This document shows, in pieces, positions 1 through 8,816 of a stretch of 64,000 bases of DNA. Positions within the stretch are counted from its first letter, which is position 1, and each line of letters starts with the position of its first letter. The stretch comes from WSZJ01 sp964590435 (GTDB lineage: Bacteria > Planctomycetota > MHYJ01 > WSZJ01): NCBI GenBank assembly GCA_964590435.1, contig CAZPWT010000036.1, positions 8,171 to 72,170 on the forward strand, in the 5' to 3' direction. Made by a program: the position numbers and the translations under genes. The notes under the pieces are model-generated. The model was not told the DNA's origin. It saw only the letters and a list, made by a program, of their open reading frames with translations, and did no database searches.

Positions 1-207
1 GTGACTGTCTCCGAGGTCGTGCGCCGTGCGATCCGCGAGGAGTATGAACGGCGTGTCGGAACGCCGCGGCCCGCGGACTGGGCCGCGAAGCTGGTGGCGG
101 ATGTCATCGGGCGGAACCCGACGAAGGCCCGCGCCGCGGTCGCGTCGACCGACGTCGAGGGAGCCCGGTCTTACATCCGGGAGAGGCTCTCGAGGAAGCG
201 CCGTTGA
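1..207 (+). CDS. Putative VapB-like antitoxin (possibly 5' partial)
   Basis: A 68-residue, Arg/Lys-rich protein open from the first base of the window, so its real start may lie outside. It ends in a TGA that overlaps the TTG start of the PIN-domain toxin gene, the usual tight coupling of antitoxin and toxin. The N-terminus (TVSEVVRRAIREEYERR) resembles the helix of ribbon-helix-helix antitoxins, but no complete DNA-binding fold can be confirmed. The role is inferred mainly from the neighbour: it should neutralise the ribonuclease and repress the pair's promoter. It could equally be an unrelated short protein. Confidence 0.55.
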   Translation: MTVSEVVRRAIREEYERRVGTPRPADWAAKLVADVIGRNPTKARAAVASTDVEGARSYIRERLSRKRR

Positions 208-614
208 TCCTCGTCGACACCGGGCCGCTCGTCGCGCTGTGCGATCCGCAGGATTCCCGGCACGAGGAGTCCGTGGCGGAGTTGCAGGCCCTGTCGCGGG
301 GGACGTTCGCGCTGTGCGAGCCGGTCATGACGGAAGCCTGGTTTCTCCTGCGCGCCGCGCCGCTTCGGCGCCGCCTGGATGCGCTCGTCACGGATGTTCC
401 GTTTTTCGCCTGGGTTCCGGGAAAACCCGACGCGTTCCGCCGGGAGGTGCTGGACTGGCTCGAGCGGTACTCGGACCAGGAGCCCGACTGGGCCGACGGA
501 TACCTCGTCGTTGCCTGCGCGCACACCCGGAACGGGAAGATCTGGACGTACGACTCGGAGTTCACGCGGAAGTGGCGCCGGACGGACGGAAGTCGAGTGC
601 CACTGGCGACATGA
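204..614 (+). CDS. vapC: PIN-domain toxin (VapC-like ribonuclease)
   Basis: 136 residues, normal for a single PIN domain. PIN toxins are Mg-dependent ribonucleases held inactive by the antitoxin encoded just upstream. The acidic metal-binding set is visible: Asp5 in ILVDTGP, Glu44 in the MTEAWFLL helix, Asp95/Asp98 in PDWADGYLVVAC and Asp117 in TYDSEF, in the usual order. The TTG start overlaps the upstream stop (TTGA), so translation is coupled. A GTG or ATG alternative would remove the first catalytic Asp, so TTG is preferred. A second toxin-antitoxin pair follows about 60 bp downstream. Confidence 0.8.
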   Translation: MILVDTGPLVALCDPQDSRHEESVAELQALSRGTFALCEPVMTEAWFLLRAAPLRRRLDALVTDVPFFAWVPGKPDAFRREVLDWLERYSDQEPDWADGYLVVACAHTRNGKIWTYDSEFTRKWRRTDGSRVPLAT

Positions 615-664
615 CCTCCCGCTGCGCGCGCGGTGAGGGTATCTGTCATGCCCCCATCCCTTGG

Positions 665-670
665 TATCAT
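665..670 (+). promoter_or_regulatory. -10 hexamer TATCAT of hicBA, leaderless arrangement
   Basis: TATCAT ends 6 nt before the hicB ATG at 677. No Shine-Dalgarno is possible in that space, so the transcript probably starts at or next to the AUG. No convincing -35 is visible. Confidence 0.5.
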
Positions 671-676
671 GCGCGC

Positions 677-955
677 ATGAAATCCTCAGGCTCTCGCCGA
701 AAGCCGTCCCGCGAACCGGCGGAAATCTACAAAGCCATCTTCGATCCCCAGGAGGAGGGCGGGTACACCGTCACCGTTCCGTCCCTGCCCGGGTGCATTT
801 CCGAGGGGGACACGTTCGAGGAGGCCTTCGCCAACATCAAGGAGGCCATGGCGCTCTATCTCGAAAGCCTCGCCGCCGATCGCCGCCCGATCCCGCGCGA
901 AACGCGCCTCGTCGTGGAAATCGAGAGCCCGAGTGGCCAGACTTCCCGCCGTTAG
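677..955 (+). CDS. hicB: HicB-family antitoxin
   Basis: 92 residues with the HicB signature: a partial RNase H-like fold with IFDPQEEGGYTVTVPSLPG, then CISEGDTFEEAFANIKEAM and a helix ending in ESLAADRRPIP. HicB proteins bind and block the HicA mRNA interferase and usually autoregulate the operon. The ATG at 677 was chosen because the homologous region starts just after it and a -10 box lies 6 nt upstream; the frame stays open far upstream but that stretch overlaps vapC out of frame. hicB overlaps hicA by 23 nt, giving antitoxin-first order. Confidence 0.88.
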   Translation: MKSSGSRRKPSREPAEIYKAIFDPQEEGGYTVTVPSLPGCISEGDTFEEAFANIKEAMALYLESLAADRRPIPRETRLVVEIESPSGQTSRR

Positions 956-1151
956 CGCGCGCCAGGTCGTTGCGGCGCTTCGCAAGGCCGGGTTCGACCC
1001 CGACCGCCAGAGAGGGAGCCACCTGCTTCTCAAGAAAGGCGGACTGCGTGTGACGGTTTCGATGCATCGAGGGGACCTGAAGCGTGGAACCCTCGGAGCG
1101 ATCATCGAGGCATCGGGCCTGACGGAAGCGGAGTTTCTGAAGCTGCTGTAG
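933..1151 (+). CDS. hicA: HicA-family mRNA interferase toxin
   Basis: 72 residues, typical for HicA. The double-stranded-RNA-binding-like fold is recognisable from RQVVAALRKAGF, RGSHLLLKK with the catalytic His30, VTVSMHRGDLKRGTL and a C-terminal IIEASGLTEAEFLKLL helix. HicA cleaves mRNA and is neutralised by HicB. The GTG start lies inside hicB, so translation of toxin depends on translation of antitoxin. All expected catalytic features are intact and there is no sign of decay. Confidence 0.88.
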   Translation: MARLPAVSARQVVAALRKAGFDPDRQRGSHLLLKKGGLRVTVSMHRGDLKRGTLGAIIEASGLTEAEFLKLL

Positions 1152-1184
1152 GAAGTCGCCCGGAAATGACCGCGGACCGCATTT

Positions 1185-3107
1185 TCAGCGCAGGCCGAAC
1201 ACCTTCACCTCGCCCGTCTGCAGCCCGGCCGCGAGTCGCTTCCCGTCCGGCGACAGGGCGACGACGGCCAGCGGGCCGGCCTCGATCTCGCGGAGGCACT
1301 GGCCCGTGCGCACGGACCAGAGGCGGAGCGTGCGGCGGTCGTGAGTGAGGACGAGGGTGGAGCCGATGAAGCGCACCCATGATTCGCCGGGGGCGTCGAA
1401 CGCGCGGATGTCGCGGAAAGTGGCGCCGTCGGCGACGTGGAGCTGCTCGATGTCCACCCACGCGAACGTTTTCCCGTCGGGGGACCAGGCGCCGCTGCAG
1501 CCGTGGAGGCGTTGGGCGGGCCCGGAGCCGCCGGCGAGGATGATGTCCGCGCCGTCGGCGCACCCCTCGGCGATTGCGCCGAGCGCAGCCATCGAGCCGT
1601 CGGGGTTCCAGCACGCGTCGCGCGTCGCCTCGGTCTGGTCGGCCCACGACAGCACGGTCGCCTTGGCCAGGTCGAACGGCACGAGGTGCCGGCCGCCCGG
1701 GATCTGGATGACAAGCCGGTCGCCCCGCGGCGAACGCGCGAGCGAAAACGTCGTCCACGGAAGCCCGTGCGTTCCGAGCGCCAGCTCGTGCAGCATCCTT
1801 CCGCCGTAGAGCTCCTGCTCCTCCGCGTTCCACTGCCGCACGTCGCGGCCGTCCGCGGTCAGGAACTCCGCGCCCTTCTCCCCAGCCCCCACCGCCATCG
1901 GCCGCGCCTTCGCGCGCTTCTCCGCCCCGTCCGGCCCGAGCAGCAGGAACTCGCGGCCATCGGAAGCGCCGACCCAGCGGGAGTCGGGAGAGAACGCGAG
2001 CGAGACGATGCGGTCGCGCGGACGCCCGAGGTCGAGGCTGCCGCCGGCTCGCCGCAGGCGGACGGAGAAGGGCGACGCGGTCGCCACCGGCCCTTCGGCG
2101 CCGGCAACCGCGACGAGCCCGCGGCCCCGGCCGCTCCACGCGAAGCGCCGCAGTTCCGTGCCATCGGGCGCAAGGATGTGGACGACGTCCGCGCAGGCCA
2201 CCGCGAGGCACCCGCGCCCCGCGGCGACGTGCGTAAATTTCTCCCCGGGAAGCGGCTCGCGGCCGCCGATCCGCAGGCCTTCCCGGCTCCACTCCGCGCG
2301 CTTCTCGGGATCGAGGTAAGCGACGCCTTCCCCGAATCTCCGCGGGAGGAGCGTCGCCTTCGCAAGCGGGTCCCCGGAACGCGCATCGAACAGCATCGCG
2401 TTGCGCGACGAGTCGAGCGTCACGATCGCGGCGCCGTTGCCGGTCCACGCGTAGCTGCAGACGTTGTCGCCCTCGCGGAGGACGCGCAGCACTCCCCGCG
2501 TCGCCGCGTCGAACACGAAGAGCCCGCCTTCCGCGCCGCGCGCAGCGATGAGCGTCCTGTCCGGGCTCCACGCGATCGGCGACGCCCCGACGCCCTCCAG
2601 CGTCGCCTCCTTCTTCCCGGTCGCAACGTCGTAAATCGTGGCGTCCGTCCCGAGGCGCTTCCCGTCCGGCGAGAACGCGAGCCCGTACGCCGCCCCCTTG
2701 TCCATGAACGCGCAGACGAAGGCCCCATCGGAAGCGCGGCGGACCTCGACGTCCCCGAGATCGCCGGCGTACGCCACGAGCGCCCCGTCCGCCGACATCG
2801 CCAGGCTCGCCGTCTCCCCTCCGCGTCCCTCGGCCGTCCGTTCCTCACGAAGCGCCGTCTTCTTCGCCCGCACCTCTTCGAGGCGTGCCAACCCCTCGTC
2901 GAGCCGCCCGCGCGCCTCGCCCTCCGCCTTCACCAGCGCCGCGCGCACCGCCGCCTCGCCGGCCTCCCCCTCGCGCTGCAGTCCTTCGAACGCCGCTTCG
3001 CGACGCGCTTCGTCGCCGGCGCCCAGGTCGCGGACGAGACTCTCGAGGTCCCCGGCGGCGGCGGGAAGTGATAGCAGTGTGGCGACGAGCAGGAGGAGGA
3101 TTCGCAT
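1185..3107 (-). CDS. Secreted WD40-type beta-propeller protein
   Basis: 640 residues. A signal peptide (MRILLLLVATLLSLPAAAG) is followed by a charged helical segment (about 20-90) and then repeated blades with SPDG-like turns: FSPDGKRLG, WSPDRTLIA, FSPDSRWVG, WNPDGSMAA, WSPDGKTFA, LSPDGKRLA. These are the hallmark of WD40/YVTN-like propellers, so a protein-interaction role outside the cytoplasm is likely; no catalytic motif was seen. The gene is monocistronic and divergent from the next gene. TAAGAT lies 6 nt upstream of the ATG (3114-3119 on the + strand), so the message is probably leaderless. Confidence 0.75.
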   Translation of the reverse strand: MRILLLLVATLLSLPAAAGDLESLVRDLGAGDEARREAAFEGLQREGEAGEAAVRAALVKAEGEARGRLDEGLARLEEVRAKKTALREERTAEGRGGETASLAMSADGALVAYAGDLGDVEVRRASDGAFVCAFMDKGAAYGLAFSPDGKRLGTDATIYDVATGKKEATLEGVGASPIAWSPDRTLIAARGAEGGLFVFDAATRGVLRVLREGDNVCSYAWTGNGAAIVTLDSSRNAMLFDARSGDPLAKATLLPRRFGEGVAYLDPEKRAEWSREGLRIGGREPLPGEKFTHVAAGRGCLAVACADVVHILAPDGTELRRFAWSGRGRGLVAVAGAEGPVATASPFSVRLRRAGGSLDLGRPRDRIVSLAFSPDSRWVGASDGREFLLLGPDGAEKRAKARPMAVGAGEKGAEFLTADGRDVRQWNAEEQELYGGRMLHELALGTHGLPWTTFSLARSPRGDRLVIQIPGGRHLVPFDLAKATVLSWADQTEATRDACWNPDGSMAALGAIAEGCADGADIILAGGSGPAQRLHGCSGAWSPDGKTFAWVDIEQLHVADGATFRDIRAFDAPGESWVRFIGSTLVLTHDRRTLRLWSVRTGQCLREIEAGPLAVVALSPDGKRLAAGLQTGEVKVFGLR

Positions 3108-3113
3108 GCCGCG

Positions 3114-3119
3114 ATCTTA
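3114..3119 (-). promoter_or_regulatory. -10 hexamer TAAGAT for the WD40 gene
   Basis: On the minus strand TAAGAT is separated from the ATG at 3107 by 6 nt, the same arrangement as at several other genes here; leaderless transcription is inferred. Confidence 0.45.
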
Positions 3120-3207
3120 CAACGAGGCGCCGGACGAAACCTGACGACGGCTTCGGCTGTATTCCCCGGTGGTCCTTTTCCACCCCGCGATTCGGAGCCC
3201 TGCCCTC

Positions 3208-4314
3208 ATGCTGCGAGCCCTGACATCAACCGCACTCTGGACCGCGGCGGCCCTGGCGTGCCGTGCGGAAGAAGCGCTTCCCGAAAGCCCGCCGTCGAAG
3301 AAGGCGGTGGCCGCCTGCGTTCGCTCGATCGCGAAGGGTGGGTGGGCGGAGTGGACGAAGGCGCCGGAGCGGGCTCCCAAGGGGGAATTCTGGTGCGCGG
3401 GCGACCCGTCGATCGTCAAGGACGGCCCCCTCTACCGCATGTATTTCACCGGTGTCAATCCGTCCCGCGGCGGCGCGTGTGCCATCGTGCAGGCGACGTC
3501 GAAGGACGCGCTGAAGTGGGAGTTTCCCGCGACGGGGAAGAAGGTGAAGGGGCTTGCGGTCGACGGCGAGGACGGCACGTGGGACCACGCTGCGGAGACC
3601 TGCTTTGCGCTGCAGAAGGACGGCGAGACGTGGCTGTACTACTGCGGTTACGGCAAGGCCGGATGGCAGACGCCCGGGAATCCCGGGATGCTCGGGCTCG
3701 CGACCTCCAAGGACGGCGTGAACTTCAAGAAGTCCTCCGACAAGCCCATCCTCCGCCCGACGCCCCGCTCGTACGACGCCAACAGCATCTTCAGCCCGTG
3801 CGTCCTGAAGGAAGGCGACGAGTACGTCATGATCTATTGCGGGCACGCGTGGCACGCCGACGACAAGCCCGGCTACGCCTGCATCCTCGGCGCGACTTCG
3901 AAGGACGGGATCAACTGGACCAAGCGCAAAACGCCCGTGCTCCTGCCGCTGCCGGATGTCGCGTGGGCCCGTGAGTCGGTCGCGGAGGCCAGCCTGTTGA
4001 AGGGGCAGGACGGGAAGTTCTATCTCTTCTTTACGGGCCTGGTTTTCAAGCCGAAGGAGACCTACGCCATCGGCATCGCGAGGGGTGACACGCCCTTCGG
4101 CCCGTGGGACGTCAACCCGGAGCCAATCGTCGAGCCGAGCGGGCGCGCCGGGGCTTTCGACGAGACGCGCATCATCGCGCCGGGCGTCTTCGCGGACGGC
4201 GACGCGGTGCGGCTCTGGTATCACGGCTTCGCCTCGGACAACACGATCTCGATGGGCTGCGTCGAGTCCAAATGGCCGCTGCGCGGCCCCGCGGAGGGCG
4301 GGGAAAAGAAGTAG
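3208..4314 (+). CDS. Exported five-bladed beta-propeller protein, GH43/32/62-like
   Basis: 368 residues from ATG 3208, which opens a signal peptide (MLRALTSTALWTAAALACRAEE); the frame runs 13 codons further upstream without a better start. The mature part has blades with GDPSIVKDGPLYRMYFTG, TWLYYCGYGKAG, GLATSKDGVNFKK, EYVMIYCGHAW and GKFYLFFTGL, characteristic of the glycosidase families built on the five-bladed propeller. Such enzymes or their non-catalytic relatives bind plant or microbial polysaccharide outside the cytoplasm. The acidic catalytic residues could not be assigned with certainty, so the substrate is unknown. A short GCCCG/CGGGC hairpin follows the stop at 4318-4331. Confidence 0.65.
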   Translation: MLRALTSTALWTAAALACRAEEALPESPPSKKAVAACVRSIAKGGWAEWTKAPERAPKGEFWCAGDPSIVKDGPLYRMYFTGVNPSRGGACAIVQATSKDALKWEFPATGKKVKGLAVDGEDGTWDHAAETCFALQKDGETWLYYCGYGKAGWQTPGNPGMLGLATSKDGVNFKKSSDKPILRPTPRSYDANSIFSPCVLKEGDEYVMIYCGHAWHADDKPGYACILGATSKDGINWTKRKTPVLLPLPDVAWARESVAEASLLKGQDGKFYLFFTGLVFKPKETYAIGIARGDTPFGPWDVNPEPIVEPSGRAGAFDETRIIAPGVFADGDAVRLWYHGFASDNTISMGCVESKWPLRGPAEGGEKK

Positions 4315-4340
4315 GAAGCCCGAAAGCGGGCGCGGACCGA

Positions 4341-4356
4341 TGGCACGCTCTTTGCG
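4341..4356 (+). promoter_or_regulatory. Sigma-54 promoter upstream of coiled-coil lipoprotein
   Basis: TGGCACGCTCTTTGCG matches the sigma-54 consensus TGGCACG-N4-TTGC, with GG (4342-4343) and GC (4354-4355) separated by exactly 10 nt. Predicted start is near 4366, giving a leader of about 42 nt to ATG 4408. It lies in the gap between two genes, so it is not a coding coincidence. Transcription would need an activator such as the one encoded at 29441-31042. Confidence 0.75.
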
Positions 4357-4407
4357 ATTCCCCCTTCCGTCGCATGACAGGCAAGGGGGAACTCCTGGAG
4401 GTGTCCC

Positions 4408-5445
4408 ATGAAACCGATGACACTCGTCCTGTTCGCAGGACTTCTGCTGCCCGGCTGCATTGAGCACGTGGGGAAAAGCACGGCGGACGCCGCCGACCAG
4501 GCTCGCGCGCTGGTCGCCGCGCAGGACGCGGAACGCGAGGGGCGGGAACTTCGCGAGAAGCAGATTCGCAGCGAATACGACGACGTGAATCGCCGCGTGC
4601 TCGACGAGGAAATCGCGGCCCACGCCCGCACGGAGAAGGAAGCCGAGGCGCTTCGCCGCGAGTCGGGCGAACACGCACGGATCGGAAAGGAAGCGTTGCG
4701 AGCGCGCGAGCAGGAAGCGGCCGCGCGCGCGAAGGCCGAGCGGGAGCTGGAGGCTCTTCGTGAGCAGTTGGCCGACGCGCAGGCCCGCGAAAGGGCGGCG
4801 CTCCAGGCGGCGCGGGACGAAGCGGAAGCGCGCGCCGCTGCGGAGGAGGAACTGGAAGCGATCCGGCAGGCGCAGTGCGAGCTCCAACGTCGTGAGAAGG
4901 CGGCGCTGAAGGCGGCGGCGGCGGAATCGGCGGGGCGGGCGGAGGCCGAGAAGGCGCTGGAGTCGATCCGCCACGAGCTCTGCGAACTCGGTCGCCGCGA
5001 GAAGGCGGCCCAGCAGGCCGCGGAGGCCCAGTCCGCGGCCCGGGAGCGTGCGGAGAAGGCGGTCGCCTGCCTGCGTCGCGAGATGGCCGAGCTTCTGGGC
5101 CGGGAGGAGCAGGCGGTGACGGCACTTGCCTGTGCTGAAAAGGAGCTGGAAGCGCTTCGCCACGAGGTCTGCGAACTCAAGGCCCGCGATCGCCGGTTGG
5201 CGGATGTCCTGGCTCGCGAGGTTGCGGCCCGGGCGGCGGTTGAGCGAGAGCTGGCGGACCTGCGCGCGTCGAAGCCGGGACCTTGCAGTCACGAAGCGGG
5301 CGCGAAGGAGCCGGCCTGCGATGCGGACCCGAAGCACGAGGAGGTCGCCGCCGTCCCGCACGTCGACGGGAATGCGTCCGAACGCCAGGCCCCGGTCGAG
5401 CGTCCCGGAAGGGGCCCGCGGCGGGGTGGCCAGCGCAACCGGTGA
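4408..5445 (+). CDS. Coiled-coil lipoprotein with 35-residue repeats
   Basis: 345 residues. The signal peptide ends in the lipobox LLPGC (Cys17), so it is probably anchored by lipid in the envelope. A long Ala/Glu/Arg-rich coiled coil fills about residues 40-290. From residue ~110 it consists of repeats starting with E-x-x-L-E-x-[LI]-R; three consecutive units are 35 residues, one is 28, then another 35. All are multiples of 7, so the heptad register is preserved. The C-terminal ~60 residues are low complexity, ending PGRGPRRGGQRNR. GGAGG lies 6 nt before the ATG, and a sigma-54 promoter sits 50 bp upstream. Function unknown; a structural or peptidoglycan-associated role is a guess. Confidence 0.72.
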   Translation: MKPMTLVLFAGLLLPGCIEHVGKSTADAADQARALVAAQDAEREGRELREKQIRSEYDDVNRRVLDEEIAAHARTEKEAEALRRESGEHARIGKEALRAREQEAAARAKAERELEALREQLADAQARERAALQAARDEAEARAAAEEELEAIRQAQCELQRREKAALKAAAAESAGRAEAEKALESIRHELCELGRREKAAQQAAEAQSAARERAEKAVACLRREMAELLGREEQAVTALACAEKELEALRHEVCELKARDRRLADVLAREVAARAAVERELADLRASKPGPCSHEAGAKEPACDADPKHEEVAAVPHVDGNASERQAPVERPGRGPRRGGQRNR

Positions 5446-5451
5446 GATCTT

Positions 5452-5481
5452 CCCGGCGGGCGGTCGAAGCCGCCCGCCGGG
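5452..5481. terminator. Bidirectional hairpin between convergent genes
   Basis: A perfect 12-bp inverted repeat (5452-5463 with 5470-5481) around a 6-nt loop, placed between the stops of the rightward lipoprotein gene and the leftward cyclase gene. There is no T-run, so it may block readthrough by structure alone or with a factor. Confidence 0.6.
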
Positions 5482-5484
5482 CCT

Positions 5485-8400
5485 TCACGCCTGCAGCGCC
5501 GTCTCCAGCGCCCTCAGCAGGGGCAACAGCGCCTCCCCCACGGCCGGCGCTTCTTTCAGCATCTGCTCCACGAGCGTGCAGCATCGGCGCGCGATTTCCG
5601 TCGCTTCTCCCCGATCCCCGGAAGCGGCGAGGGCCCGGCCGAGGTAGATCCAGGCGCGGATGGTGACGTCGTCGGATCCGTTTCCGGCGCCGGGCAGGTC
5701 TCGCAGTCCGGCGCGCTCCGAATCGACGGCCTCGGCGGCGCGGCCGAGTTCGAGGAGGACGAGGCCGCGGGCGATGCGGGCGGGCCCGAGCCTCGGCCGG
5801 GCGTCCGCGAGCTCGTAGAGCCGGATCGCCTCGTCGATCGCCGGCAGCGCCTCAGCCCAGCGCCGCTGTGCGATTCGCAGGTCGGCGACGAACGAGCGGG
5901 CCTGCGCGAGCTCGACGTGGGCACCGGCCTGGCGTGCGAGGTCCTCGGACTCCGCGAGGAGCCGCTCGGCCTGTGCGTGCTCGCCGAGCCGGATGTGGGC
6001 CACGGCCCGCAGGTTCAGGGAGCTGGCGAGAAGCGGCTCCTGCCGGGTTTCCCGCGCCAGGCGGTCGAACTCCTCGAATTTCACGCGGGCGCGCTCGAAA
6101 TCCCGCGCCGCGACGCACGTTCCGCCCTGGGTGCCCAGGCATCGCGCGAGCATGGCGCGCGCGCCGACTTCCCGCAGCATCCCCTCGGCCTCCTCCATCA
6201 GCGCGACCCCCTGCTCGCCGTTGCCGGTGAACACGGCGATCCTGCCGCGCATGAGGAGGACCTCGGCGAGACGCACGCGATCCCCCATGGAGCGAAGGTG
6301 GGGCTCCGCGAGGTCGAGATCCTGCCGTGCCCGCTCATAATCGCCCAGCGCGTCCAGGACCTTCACGCGATCGAGCCGCAGCGGGACCGCCACGAAGGGC
6401 TCCGGGGCCAGCTGCTTCTCGGCTTCGTCGAGGATCGCCAGCGCCCGCTGCGGCGTCGCCCGGACGCAGCGCGCCCGCACGAGCGCGGATTGCAGGGCAT
6501 TCTCGCCGGCGAGGGCTTTCCCGGCATCGTCCAGTTCCGCGAGCGCGGCCTCGACGTCGGCCGGCCCTCCGCCGTGCCTGTGGCGGGCGAACACCGCGTC
6601 CGCTCGCGCCTTCTGCAAACCGGCCGAGGCGGCCAGCGTCTCGGCCTCCCGCGCATGCGCCAGTGCGGCCTTCATGTCGCCGATCCGGTCGCAGACCGCC
6701 GCCAGGTTCAGGAGGCAGGATACGCGCCGCTCCGGATCGGCCCCCTCCGTCAGCGCCGCTGTCTCGGCAGTGACACACCGAGCCTCCTCCAGCGGCCCTT
6801 TCATCATCAGGATCACCCACAGGAGCTGCGCCGCGTCGTGCGCCACGTCCGCCCGGCGCCGCGCGATCGCCCACCGGTGCGCTTCTCGCAGATTGTCCTG
6901 CTCCAGCTCGAGATGGCGCATCGACAACCGATCTCCCGCGCCACCACGGTCCGGCGAGACCGCCACCGGCGCTTCCCTCGCCTGTCTCTCCGCCAGCGCT
7001 TCCAGCTCCCCCGCCGACATCGTCTCGGCGCGCCGGGCCTCCCCGAACTCCCGGATCGTCTGGTACATCCCGAACCGCACTCCGCCGGGCCCGTCCCAGG
7101 ACCTGAGGAAGCTCTTTTCGCGCAGGGTCTGGACCACGGTGGCGGCATCGGGCGCTTCGGGCGGCAGCCGCAGCACGGCCTCGGCGCTGGGGAGGGAGAA
7201 GCTGCCGCGGAAGCAGCAGAGCTGGTGGAAGGCTGCGCGTTCCCAGGGTTCGAGGAGGCTATAGCTCCAGTCCACGGCGCCGAGGAGCGTCTGCTGCCGT
7301 GGCGGCAGGTCGCGGCGGGTGGAACGGAGGATCTGGAAGCGCTGGTCGAGGCGGGCGAGCATGTCGGCGGGGCGGAGGACGCGGACGCGGGCGGCGGCGA
7401 GTTCGATGGCGAGGGGGATGCCGTCGAGGCGGGCGCACAGGTCGGCGATGGCGGGAAGCCCGGCGGCCTCCGGGCGGAATCCCGGGTCCGACTCGCGGGC
7501 GCGTTCGAGGAACAGGCGGACGCCATCGTAGGCTTCGAGCCGGGCGGTGGTTCTCGCGGCGCCGGCGCGCGGCGGAAGGCCGAGCGGGGGGACCTCGTAC
7601 TCACGCTCGCCGGCAATGCCGAGGAGGGAGCGGCTGGTGACCAGGAAGCGCGCGGCGGGGGCGCGGTCGCGCCAGGCGCCGACGGTCGCGGGAGCGGCGG
7701 CGACGGCCTGCTCGAAATTGTCGAGGACGAGGAGAAGGGGCTTGCGGGCGGCGAGGGCGACGGAGAGGCGTTCGACGGGGTTGTCGCGATCCGTCGCAGG
7801 GAGGCCGAGCCCTCGCGCGACGGCCTCCGCCACGCCGGCGGCGTCGCGCTCGGCGGAGAGATCGGCGAACCACACGCCGCCCTCGTACCTGTCGAGGAGG
7901 TCGGCGCCAAGGCGCATCGAGAGACGGGTCTTGCCCGCGCCGCCGGGGCCGGTCAGCGTCACCACGCGCGTGGCCGGGTCCGCGAAGAGGGCGGCGAGGT
8001 CGGACAGCTCGCGCTCGCGGCCGACAAAACTGGTCGGCGGGGGGACGAGGTTCGTGGGCCGTGCCGATAGCGTCCGGAGCGGCGGGAAGGTCCGGGACGC
8101 GAGGGATGCGGGGAGGACCTGCCAGAGCCTCTCCGCGCGTTCCAGCCCCTTGAGCCTGTGTTCGCCGAGGTCGGTCGCCTTGAGGTCGCCGCGGCCCCCC
8201 GCCGCGAGTTCCCAGGTCGTCGACGACACGAGCACCTGCCCGCCATGGGCCGCCGCCGCGATGCGCGCGGCGCGGTTCACCGACGGGCCGTAATAGTCCG
8301 GCCTGCCCGTGGCGGAGTCCGGGATGCAGAGCGGCTCCCCCGCGTGAACCCCGGCGCGCACCCGCAACTCCCCCGTCTCGGACGGCCACGTCTCCGCCGC

Positions 8401-8646
8401 GAGCGCTTCCTGCACCTCGATCGCAAACGCCACGGCGTCCGAGGCCCGCGAGAACGCCACCATGAAGGCGTCGCCCTCCGTCTTCACCTCGTACCCGCCC
8501 CGCGCCTCGATGCGCTCCCGCAGAATCGCGTGATGCCGCGCCAGCACGGGCTGGAAGCGGTCGCCCAGCCGCTCCCAGAGTTCGGTGGAGCCCTGGAGAT
8601 CGGTGAAGACGAGAGTGACCTGTCCTGAGGGGGCGGCGGCGGGCAT
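5485..8646 (-). CDS. Class III nucleotide cyclase - NTPase - TPR regulator
   Basis: 1053 residues from the ATG at 8646; a longer frame exists but the extra 45 codons are Arg/Ser-rich and unlike the family, and TACGAT lies 9 nt upstream of this ATG. An N-terminal cyclase homology domain (about 5-165) has VTLVFTDLQGSTELW with a metal Asp, the TEGDAFMVAF loop and YYGPSVNRAARI. A signalling ATPase follows, with Walker A GPGGAGKTRL near 235 and Walker B LLLVLDNFE near 304. The C-terminal half (about 600-1050) is TPR-like helices. This architecture is common in actinobacterial and planctomycete signal proteins; it would couple ligand sensing to cAMP/cGMP synthesis. Whether the cyclase is active is unproven. 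Confidence 0.8.
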   Translation of the reverse strand: MPAAAPSGQVTLVFTDLQGSTELWERLGDRFQPVLARHHAILRERIEARGGYEVKTEGDAFMVAFSRASDAVAFAIEVQEALAAETWPSETGELRVRAGVHAGEPLCIPDSATGRPDYYGPSVNRAARIAAAAHGGQVLVSSTTWELAAGGRGDLKATDLGEHRLKGLERAERLWQVLPASLASRTFPPLRTLSARPTNLVPPPTSFVGRERELSDLAALFADPATRVVTLTGPGGAGKTRLSMRLGADLLDRYEGGVWFADLSAERDAAGVAEAVARGLGLPATDRDNPVERLSVALAARKPLLLVLDNFEQAVAAAPATVGAWRDRAPAARFLVTSRSLLGIAGEREYEVPPLGLPPRAGAARTTARLEAYDGVRLFLERARESDPGFRPEAAGLPAIADLCARLDGIPLAIELAAARVRVLRPADMLARLDQRFQILRSTRRDLPPRQQTLLGAVDWSYSLLEPWERAAFHQLCCFRGSFSLPSAEAVLRLPPEAPDAATVVQTLREKSFLRSWDGPGGVRFGMYQTIREFGEARRAETMSAGELEALAERQAREAPVAVSPDRGGAGDRLSMRHLELEQDNLREAHRWAIARRRADVAHDAAQLLWVILMMKGPLEEARCVTAETAALTEGADPERRVSCLLNLAAVCDRIGDMKAALAHAREAETLAASAGLQKARADAVFARHRHGGGPADVEAALAELDDAGKALAGENALQSALVRARCVRATPQRALAILDEAEKQLAPEPFVAVPLRLDRVKVLDALGDYERARQDLDLAEPHLRSMGDRVRLAEVLLMRGRIAVFTGNGEQGVALMEEAEGMLREVGARAMLARCLGTQGGTCVAARDFERARVKFEEFDRLARETRQEPLLASSLNLRAVAHIRLGEHAQAERLLAESEDLARQAGAHVELAQARSFVADLRIAQRRWAEALPAIDEAIRLYELADARPRLGPARIARGLVLLELGRAAEAVDSERAGLRDLPGAGNGSDDVTIRAWIYLGRALAASGDRGEATEIARRCCTLVEQMLKEAPAVGEALLPLLRALETALQA

Positions 8647-8816
8647 CGCCGGCGCATCGTAATGCCGTGGCGCCCTCCGGCAACTCCCCGATCGTGGAGT
8701 TCGGCTACTTCGGAAACGGGGACGGCGCGCGATACCGGATCGCCGCGATGCGCTTGAACCGCTCCCACGCAAGTTGGACAATCAGGACGCTGTCGCGCAC
8801 GTACCGGAGAACGGCC

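Noticed and set aside
1437..3071. Long open frame antisense to the WD40 gene
   Set aside because: High-GC shadow: Arg/Pro/Ala-rich, no domain, no start signal, while the opposite strand shows a signal peptide and repeated blades.
5917..8070. 717-codon open frame antisense to the cyclase-NTPase gene
   Set aside because: Composition of a shadow frame; the minus strand carries clear cyclase and Walker motifs.
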